From Streptosporangiaceae bacterium (GTDB taxonomy: Bacteria; Actinomycetota; Actinomycetes; Streptosporangiales; Streptosporangiaceae): 7,795 nt of DNA. The notes beneath the pieces are model-generated. The model did not search any database, was not told the origin of the DNA, and saw nothing but the letters and a program-made list of their open reading frames with translations. Position 1 is the first letter of the stretch. Every line of letters starts with the position of its first letter. The stretch is taken from NCBI GenBank assembly GCA_030045215.1, contig JASIBJ010000110.1, positions 1 through 7,795 on the forward strand, written 5' to 3'. The translations under genes and the position numbers were made by a program. This document shows, one piece after another, positions 1 through 4,813 of the stretch.

Positions 1-1
1 C

Positions 2-163
2 CCGGTCGTCGGCGTCGCGGCGGACGCACTCGAAGCGATGGCTGGCGCGGTGCTGCCGTCGCCCCGGCCCGCTGACCTGACCGATGCCACGGCTGCCGAT
101 ACCGGGAACGGGGTGAGTCCGGCCGACTCGGGCGATGCAACCGCGGGCGGCCCGGCGGACTGA
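2..163 (+). CDS. C-terminal fragment of an unidentified protein
   Basis: The frame starting at base 2 is open to a TGA at 161-163, giving 53 residues of the end of a protein whose start lies outside the window. The first part (PVVGVAADALEAMAG) looks like a small-residue-rich helix, and the rest is a low-complexity tail rich in Ala, Asp, Gly, Pro and Thr that is probably disordered. The opening helix loosely recalls the C-terminal helix of ROK or BadF-type sugar kinases, where a Pro-Val-x-Gly-Ala-Ala turn is common, but this is too little to assign a family. High third-position GC supports real coding. The gene converges on the oxygenase gene, and its last codons form one arm of a hairpin. Confidence 0.6.
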   Translation, partial: PVVGVAADALEAMAGAVLPSPRPADLTDATAADTGNGVSPADSGDATAGGPAD

Positions 164-183
164 CCGGCCTCCGGCCGTCCGCC
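154..183. terminator. GC-rich hairpin between convergent genes
   Basis: GGCGGAC (154-160) is a perfect inverted match to GTCCGCC (177-183). Inside it a second stem, CCGG (164-167) with CCGG (171-174), closes a three-base loop. The 7-bp outer and 4-bp inner stems are separated by a small internal loop. The hairpin spans the stop codon of the left gene and lies 16 bp beyond the stop of the oxygenase gene arriving from the other strand, so one structure could terminate both. There is no T-run on either side, which is common for actinobacterial terminators. The function is inferred from position and symmetry. Confidence 0.55.
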
Positions 184-199
184 TGCCCTCACGCCGCTG

Positions 200-1114
200 T
201 TACTTGCGCAGTGGCGGGTTGTCGTGAACGAGCATGTCCCGCTCGTCCAGCCATCCGTACAGCGGGGTGGTCTTGGGGTAATGACCCCAGGCGTGGTCGC
301 CCTCGAGCTCGCCGGGGATGCCCTTGCCGATGTGGCCGAGCAACTGCTGGCGGACCGGGCTTAGCGACTGCACCCACTCCGGGTCGTCGGCGCCGGCGAT
401 CTCGTCCCGGATCGCGACCCACCGCAGGGTGTAGCCGAAGAACATCGCCTTACGGGTGATGTCGGAGTAGTTGTTGGTCCGGCAGTGCCACAGCCGCCGG
501 TCGAAGAAGACCGCGTCGCCCGGGCTTACCTGGACCTCGATGGCGCCCTCCGGGTCAGGCCACTCGATGTCACGCCGCGGCGGCCCGTCGATCCAGTTGG
601 TCTTGTGGCTGCCGGGAAGGATCTTGAAGTTGCCCCGGCCGGTCTCGGAGACGTCCGAGAGCCAGTAGGCGAGCTTGACCGACATCCGCTCGCGCGGCAC
701 GCCCTCGAGCTCGCGGTTCTGCCGGCCCCCGTCTTGGTGCCACTCGAACCGGAACGGCACCTTCTCCCTGATCGGCGGGTGTACGTCGAGGTGGGAGTGG
801 TAGATGTGCACGTTCCAGCCGAGGATGGACCACACCAGCGGGAAGGTCACCGGGTGGTCGATCAGCCCGACCGCGTCGTGGCAGTTGGCGGCCGCGCTGA
901 GCACGTGCATGGACTTGCCCGGTGCGATGGCGCCTGAGGCCTGCTGCTCCTCGTACACGCGGTCGAGGGCGGCGGTGTAGTAGTCCACTTCGGTCGGCGT
1001 CAGGGCGCCCCGGATGATGAGGTAGCCGTCCTGCTCGAACTGAGCCCGCTGCTCAGGCGCCATCGCAGTGGTCGGTGCTTCCCTGACCGACGTCGAGTCA
1101 CTGGTGATTGCCAT
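200..1114 (-). CDS. Phytanoyl-CoA dioxygenase (PhyH) family Fe(II)/2-oxoglutarate oxygenase
   Basis: A 304-residue protein of the PhyH family, which uses non-haem iron and 2-oxoglutarate to hydroxylate small molecules. The iron ligands are visible: the H-x-D pair in FEWHQDGG (His126, Asp128) and the distal His210 in FDRRLWHCRTNN. Arg221, eleven residues later, is placed to bind the 2-oxoglutarate carboxylate. The N-terminal FEQDGYLIIRGALTPTEV and the central GNFKILPGSHK are typical of the family, and the length is normal. There is no signal peptide, so it is probably cytosolic. An open TTG at 1129 would add five residues, but its nearest purine-rich stretch is only 1 nt away; the ATG at 1114 has GGGGA 8 nt upstream and is preferred. 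The substrate is unknown: neighbours do not form a pathway with it, and ectoine- or phytanoyl-type activity cannot be claimed. It is probably monocistronic, with its own promoter after menA. Confidence 0.9.
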   Translation of the reverse strand: MAITSDSTSVREAPTTAMAPEQRAQFEQDGYLIIRGALTPTEVDYYTAALDRVYEEQQASGAIAPGKSMHVLSAAANCHDAVGLIDHPVTFPLVWSILGWNVHIYHSHLDVHPPIREKVPFRFEWHQDGGRQNRELEGVPRERMSVKLAYWLSDVSETGRGNFKILPGSHKTNWIDGPPRRDIEWPDPEGAIEVQVSPGDAVFFDRRLWHCRTNNYSDITRKAMFFGYTLRWVAIRDEIAGADDPEWVQSLSPVRQQLLGHIGKGIPGELEGDHAWGHYPKTTPLYGWLDERDMLVHDNPPLRK

Positions 1115-1281
1115 CGAAGGAGTCCCCAAACCTTCCTATAGATGCCTTGATTGCCTTCACTATCCGGCGGCCACAATGGTTGCACCCTACAGTGAGAATT
1201 TTCCGGGCTTGGCCAGGTCGGGCGTATGGCCGGCGAACTTTGAGCAGTTCCTCGGGCCAGGCGGCTCGCGGTGTAAACCAG

Positions 1282-1287
1282 ATTATA
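1282..1287 (-). promoter_or_regulatory. Perfect -10 box (TATAAT) of the oxygenase gene
   Basis: On the - strand, 1287-1282 reads TATAAT, the exact consensus, inside an AT-rich island (about 1271-1310) that stands out from its GC-rich surroundings. Transcription would start near 1275 and leave a leader of about 160 nt before the ATG at 1114. No good TTGACA lies 16-18 bp upstream (the 17-bp position reads CTGTTT), so an activator may be needed. A small dyad, AGTA-TT-TACT at 1301-1292, lies between the -10 and -35 positions. I recognise no riboswitch in the leader. The GAAGG (1135-1131) and CCTTC (1120-1116) stretches just before the start could form a 5-bp hairpin that holds the GGGGA ribosome site in its loop. 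Confidence 0.55.
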
Positions 1288-1320
1288 CTCCAGTAAATAC
1301 TATCAAACAGGCCAACCGCA

Positions 1321-1350
1321 ATGAGGCTCGGGCTTGCCGCTCAGGCTCAT
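1321..1350 (-). terminator. Imperfect hairpin over the menA stop codon
   Basis: The 30-base segment begins ATGAG and ends CTCAT, with further matching pairs inside (CT/AG after one mismatch) and mismatches near the loop. It spans the menA TGA. The sequence that follows on the - strand is only moderately T-rich, so this is a weak terminator candidate. It would help separate menA from the oxygenase promoter just downstream. Confidence 0.25.
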
Positions 1351-2219
1351 AGCCGGACCGCCAGGCCGAGCGCTAGCAGGGCGCCGAACGCGAGCTGGAG
1401 CCGCCCGGTCTGGCCGAGCGCGACGATCAGCCCTCGGCCGGTCGCGCCTTGCAGCACCTCGCGGACCGGGGGGAAGGCGAACGGCAGGGCGGCGAGAGCC
1501 AGCAGGCTCAGGGGAGCCACCGGGGCCAGCGCCAGCGCGACGCAAAACGGCACCAGGATGCAGCCGACGTACAGGGCCCTCGTCCGGCGGTCGCCCAGGA
1601 CGACGGCCAGGGTCCGCTTCCCTGACTGGCTGTCGGTCGGGATGTCGCGCAGGTTGTTGATCACGAGCAGGGCGCACGCCAGCAGGCCGATCGGCAGCGA
1701 GGCCGCGACCGGGAGCCACGCCAGGCTGCGCATCTGCACGAAGGCGGTCCCGGCCACCGCGGCTAGGCCGAAGAAGACGAAGACCGACACCTCGCCGAGG
1801 GCGCGGTAGCCGTACGGCCGGCTTCCGCCGGTGTAAAACCACGCTGCGGCCACGGCAGCGGCCCCGACCAGCAACAGCCACCACGAGGTCATGGCCGCAA
1901 GGACCAGCCCGGCCACGCCCGCGACCGCGAAACTGCCGAAGGCCGCCGCCAGCACGTGCCGCGGCCGGGCTAGCTTTCCCGCGACTAGCCGGACCGGGCC
2001 AACCCGAACCTCATCAGTGCCGCGGACGCCGTCGCTGTAGTCGTTGGCGTAATTCACGCCGATCTGCAGGGCCAGCGCGACGACGAGCGCCAGCACCGCC
2101 CGCCCCGCCGCGAACTTGTGGTACCCGAACGCCACGCCGGACCCGACCACGACCGGAACCACGGCGGCTGGCAGGGTACGCGGGCGGGCGCCGGCAACCC
2201 AGGTCCTCAGGTCAGCCAC
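1347..2219 (-). CDS. menA: 1,4-dihydroxy-2-naphthoate polyprenyltransferase (MenA)
   Basis: A 290-residue integral membrane prenyltransferase of the UbiA superfamily. MenA attaches the polyprenyl tail to 1,4-dihydroxy-2-naphthoate, giving demethylmenaquinone, the respiratory quinone precursor. The first Asp-rich motif, NDYSDGVRGTD at 59-69, carries the N-D-x-x-D-x-x-x-G-x-D pattern that binds Mg2+ and the prenyl diphosphate. The second, RDIPTDSQSGKRT at 191-203, gives the D-x-x-x-D pair (Asp192, Asp196). The N-terminal WVAGARPRTLPAAVVPVVVG is characteristic of MenA rather than other UbiA members, and about eight or nine hydrophobic helices fill the rest. The start is GTG, with GGAAGG 7 nt upstream. 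It follows the NERD-like gene by 77 bp on the same strand and may share its transcript. No other men genes are in the window. Confidence 0.94.
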   Translation of the reverse strand: MADLRTWVAGARPRTLPAAVVPVVVGSGVAFGYHKFAAGRAVLALVVALALQIGVNYANDYSDGVRGTDEVRVGPVRLVAGKLARPRHVLAAAFGSFAVAGVAGLVLAAMTSWWLLLVGAAAVAAAWFYTGGSRPYGYRALGEVSVFVFFGLAAVAGTAFVQMRSLAWLPVAASLPIGLLACALLVINNLRDIPTDSQSGKRTLAVVLGDRRTRALYVGCILVPFCVALALAPVAPLSLLALAALPFAFPPVREVLQGATGRGLIVALGQTGRLQLAFGALLALGLAVRL

Positions 2220-2279
2220 CAGCCCGCCTTCCGCCGCGTCATGGACTGCCCCAGACTAGTCGGGTATGCGCGATAGGCC

Positions 2280-2293
2280 GCGCCGGGCGGCGC
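2280..2293 (-). repeat. Short GC hairpin after the NERD-like gene
   Basis: GCGCC (2280-2284) and GGCGC (2289-2293) form a 5-bp stem with a 4-base loop, three bases beyond the TAA of the NERD-like gene. There is no T-run. It could attenuate read-through into menA or simply reflect the GC-rich composition. The rest of the 77-bp spacer holds the 8-bp palindrome GACTAGTC (2254-2261) and the menA ribosome site. Confidence 0.25.
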
Positions 2294-2296
2294 CGG

Positions 2297-3112
2297 TTAC
2301 GCGTGCGGCAAGGCTCGCTGCGCGATGTTGTAGATCTCGCCCGCCTGCTCCCAGGTGAGCATGGTGTGCGGATTGCTCTTGTTGGTCCTCCTCTCCCGGT
2401 TGCGGCTGCGGAAGTACCTGGTCAGGTTCCGCCCGGAGAACACATCCACGCCTCGCAGGGTGGCCACGGACCACGGGATCGTCGGACCGTAGATCACCAT
2501 CGCCGGACGGACCTTGATCTCCCGGCCAAGCTCCGCGCTCAGCAGGCTGGACGCCTGCGCGGCTTCCCACCGGGCGTGAGCGAGCCGGTCTTTCTGGCTG
2601 AACGGTCCGTGGTACAGGACGGGGCCAGTCGCGGAGTCACTCGCCACGGTCCGGACCGGAAGCCGCCGATCCCACCGTTCTGAGTCGAGCGCGAACACGC
2701 CGGCCGGGCCGACGACCAGGTGGTCGATGACGGAATCGGTGCCGGGGATTGACCTGGCGTGCACGGCGAGATACCCGTTGGGCCGGACCAGGAAGAGACG
2801 GCGCCTGCTCCGGCGCTGCGCCGACGTCACCCGCACGGCCGCCGGGATCAGCGACGTTGTCTTCGAGCGGTACACCGTATCGGCGATCGCGACAAACGCG
2901 GCGGCGGTCAGGCCCCACCGCCAGTCCTGCCAGATGAGGACGATGATCCCGATGACGAGGGAGATGACGGCGCGACGGATCCAGATAGGCAAGCGGGGAT
3001 CAGCGGCCAGCCCCACTACGGCGGCGCGCGACGGAACTGGGTAGTCCTCTGGTCCCTCGACCGGGGCCGCTGGTCCGGTCGTCGTCGGCTCAGGCCCGGT
3101 CTCCCGGTCCAC
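2297..3112 (-). CDS. Membrane-anchored NERD-like (nuclease-related) protein, probably catalytically degenerate
   Basis: A 271-residue protein. Residues 1-40 are a Pro/Thr/Glu-rich, probably disordered head. Two adjacent hydrophobic segments follow, at about 46-61 and 66-80, forming a likely membrane hairpin. A basic stretch (99-105, RRSRRR in it) leads into a NERD-like domain from about 106 to 235. The diagnostic core is VIDHLVVGPAGVFALDSERW at 128-147, matching the NERD pattern of I-D-H-hydrophobic-G-P-x-G-hydrophobic-D-x-K-x-W. Where a nuclease of this fold would have lysine there is Glu145, while Asp130 and Asp143 are kept. So it is NERD-like by fold, but cleavage activity is doubtful. The start is GTG; an in-frame TGA lies two codons upstream, so the gene cannot begin earlier. 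There is no Shine-Dalgarno sequence, which fits a leaderless transcript. The function is unknown; a role in DNA handling at the membrane is only inference from the family. Confidence 0.75.
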   Translation of the reverse strand: MDRETGPEPTTTGPAAPVEGPEDYPVPSRAAVVGLAADPRLPIWIRRAVISLVIGIIVLIWQDWRWGLTAAAFVAIADTVYRSKTTSLIPAAVRVTSAQRRSRRRLFLVRPNGYLAVHARSIPGTDSVIDHLVVGPAGVFALDSERWDRRLPVRTVASDSATGPVLYHGPFSQKDRLAHARWEAAQASSLLSAELGREIKVRPAMVIYGPTIPWSVATLRGVDVFSGRNLTRYFRSRNRERRTNKSNPHTMLTWEQAGEIYNIAQRALPHA

Positions 3113-3119
3113 GTTTCAC

Positions 3120-3125
3120 AGCGTA
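3120..3125 (-). promoter_or_regulatory. -10 box of a probable leaderless promoter for the NERD-like gene
   Basis: On the - strand 3125-3120 reads TACGCT, fitting TANNNT, and ends 7 nt before the GTG at 3112. Transcription would begin at or within a base of the start codon, explaining the missing ribosome site. A weak CTGTCA lies about 19 bp upstream as a possible -35. Confidence 0.4.
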
Positions 3126-3177
3126 GACCGGGTGCCGATGTGAATGACAGTTACCTCCGCTACCGAATGGAAACTTT

Positions 3178-3220
3178 CGACTACGCCTGGCCACATGGCC
3201 CTTCGGCCGCGTCGTAGTCG
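3178..3220. repeat. Nested inverted repeats in the divergent spacer
   Basis: CGACTACG (3178-3185) is a perfect inverted match to CGTAGTCG (3213-3220), 27 bp apart. Between them lies GGCCACATGGCC (3189-3200), a dyad with 5-bp arms and a 2-bp centre, and CGGCCG (3204-3209). A further perfect palindrome, GGTCGACC, follows at 3227-3234. The cluster sits between divergent genes, just ahead of the amidase start, so it could be an operator or a leader hairpin. It was found by reading symmetry, and no regulator is identified. Confidence 0.45.
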
Positions 3221-3244
3221 CCCGAGGGTCGACCGGCCCGCCCG

Positions 3245-4693
3245 GTGTCGCTACCCTTCGGTAATGTGACCCAGATTCATGACCTCACGGTGACCGAGCT
3301 GGCCGCAGCGATCAGCACAGGAGAGACCTCCTCAGTCGACATAACGGAGCACTATCTTGACCGCATCGACCGCCTGAACGAGCAGGTCGGCGCCTTCTAT
3401 ACGGTGACGCACGAACTCGCCCGCGAGCAGGCGGCGAGCGCCGACAAGGCAGTCCTGGCCAGCCGCAAGAACGGCGGCGAGCTGCCGCCGCTGACTGGCG
3501 TGCCGATCCCGATCAAGGACCTGAACATGGTCGCCGGAGTGAGGCTCACCTTCGGCAGTGTTCTCCTGGCCGACAACGTGGCGGACCAGGACGACTACAT
3601 GGTGGAACACCTGCGGTCGGCGGGCATCGTGATCACTGGCAAGACCGCCACGCCGGAATTCGGCCTGCCCTGCTACACCGAAACCAAGATCGGGCCGCCG
3701 GCGCGGACTCCGTGGGACCTGACCCGGTCGGCCGGCGGCTCAAGTGGAGGCGCCGCAGCCGCGGTCGCCTCGGGCCTCGCTCCTGCGGCCCAGGGCAGCG
3801 ACGGCGGCGGCTCCATCAGGATCCCGAGCAGCGTCTGCGGGCTGTTCGGCATCAAGCCAACCCGCGGCCGCATCTCCCAAGGCCCGATCATGCCGGACCT
3901 GACCGGCCTGTCAACCGACGGGCCGCTCGCCCGCACGGTCGCGGACGCGGCGTTGCTGCTCGATGCCATGACGGGCAACCACCCGGGCGACATGTACACG
4001 CTCCCGCGCCTGCCGCCTGCAGAGTCGTTCCTCGGCCACGCCGGCCGGGAGCCGGGGCGGCTGCGCATCGCCAGGTCGCTGACCACGCTGATCGACGGCG
4101 CCGTCGTGCATCCCGATTGCGTCGCGGCCTACGACGAGGCCTCCAGGCTGCTGGTGTCCCTGGGCCACGAGGTCGAGGACGTGGATCTCCCGTTCCCGAA
4201 GGAGGCAGTCCCCTCGTTCCTGGCGCTGTGGTACGCGATGTCCACGCTCGCGCCCATCGCGCCCGACCAGGAAAGCCAACTGCTGCCGCTGACCCGCTAT
4301 CTACGCGAGAAGGGGATGGAGCTGTCCGCCTCCGATTTGCTGTTCCACCAGGCGATCCTGCAGGGCAGCGTCCGTCCGGCCATGACCGCGATGAACGCCT
4401 ACGACGCGATACTCACGCCGACCCTGGCCCTGCCGCCGCGGCCCGTCGGCTGGTTCGACGAGGTTTCGCCGCCCGAGAACTTCATCCGGCAGACCCAGTT
4501 CACGCCGTGGACCGCGATCTACAACCTCTCCGGCCAGCCCGCGGTGAGCGTTCCCCTGCACTGGACCGACGAGGGCCTGCCGATCGGCATCATGCTGGCG
4601 GGCCGCATGGGCGCTGAGGGGACCCTGATCTCGCTGTCGGCCCAGCTCGAGGCGGCTAAGCCCTGGAGGGACAGGCACCCCGCAATCTGGTGA
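3245..4693 (+). CDS. Amidase-signature (AS) family hydrolase
   Basis: A 482-residue amidase-signature enzyme, which hydrolyses amide bonds through a Ser-cisSer-Lys triad. All three are visible: Lys91 in PIPIKDLN, the cis-serine Ser166 in RSAGGSSGGA, and the nucleophile Ser190 in GSDGGGSIRIPS, at the 24-residue spacing found in the family. The N-terminal IHDLTVTELAAAISTGETSS and C-terminal NLSGQPAVSVPLHWTDEGLP are typical, and length is normal. No signal peptide or membrane segment is seen, so it is probably cytosolic. It is not evidently GatA, because no gatB or gatC is nearby; a general amidase acting on unknown substrates is safer. The start is uncertain: GTG at 3245 has only GAGGG 16 nt upstream, and an in-frame GTG at 3266 would give a start closer to the usual family N-terminus. 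It is divergent from the NERD-like gene and 120 bp before the transporter. Confidence 0.9.
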   Translation: MSLPFGNVTQIHDLTVTELAAAISTGETSSVDITEHYLDRIDRLNEQVGAFYTVTHELAREQAASADKAVLASRKNGGELPPLTGVPIPIKDLNMVAGVRLTFGSVLLADNVADQDDYMVEHLRSAGIVITGKTATPEFGLPCYTETKIGPPARTPWDLTRSAGGSSGGAAAAVASGLAPAAQGSDGGGSIRIPSSVCGLFGIKPTRGRISQGPIMPDLTGLSTDGPLARTVADAALLLDAMTGNHPGDMYTLPRLPPAESFLGHAGREPGRLRIARSLTTLIDGAVVHPDCVAAYDEASRLLVSLGHEVEDVDLPFPKEAVPSFLALWYAMSTLAPIAPDQESQLLPLTRYLREKGMELSASDLLFHQAILQGSVRPAMTAMNAYDAILTPTLALPPRPVGWFDEVSPPENFIRQTQFTPWTAIYNLSGQPAVSVPLHWTDEGLPIGIMLAGRMGAEGTLISLSAQLEAAKPWRDRHPAIW

Positions 4694-4813
4694 CGCGGAG
4701 CGCGCACGCCTCGGCCCTGGACGAACCTCGAAATCAGTCGCGAGCGCGTGCCGGGCGCAGCTCCGGGGGATAGTGCCTTCACGGCCGGGGACGCCGTGAC
4801 TGCGGGGGGCACG

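Noticed and set aside
485..937. A 150-codon + strand open frame inside the oxygenase gene
   Set aside because: It is a shadow of a gene whose iron-binding motifs are intact on the other strand, and it shows no domain or ribosome site.
1094..1156. A possible 20-codon upstream ORF (GTG to TGA) on the - strand, overlapping the oxygenase start
   Set aside because: It has no good ribosome site and no evidence of conservation; such short frames arise easily by chance.
2254..2261. GACTAGTC palindrome shared with 7160-7167, as a possible regulator site
   Set aside because: Only two copies of an 8-bp palindrome are seen, one lying over a stop codon; this is not enough to suggest a regulon.
3262..3275. 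TAATGT followed 7 nt later by ATT inside the amidase N-terminus, resembling the leaderless pattern
   Set aside because: It would need a very rare ATT start codon, and the nearby ATG is out of frame; chance is more likely.
3245..4693. The amidase as GatA of the tRNA-dependent amidotransferase
   Set aside because: No gatB or gatC lies beside it; the shared signature alone does not separate GatA from general amidases.
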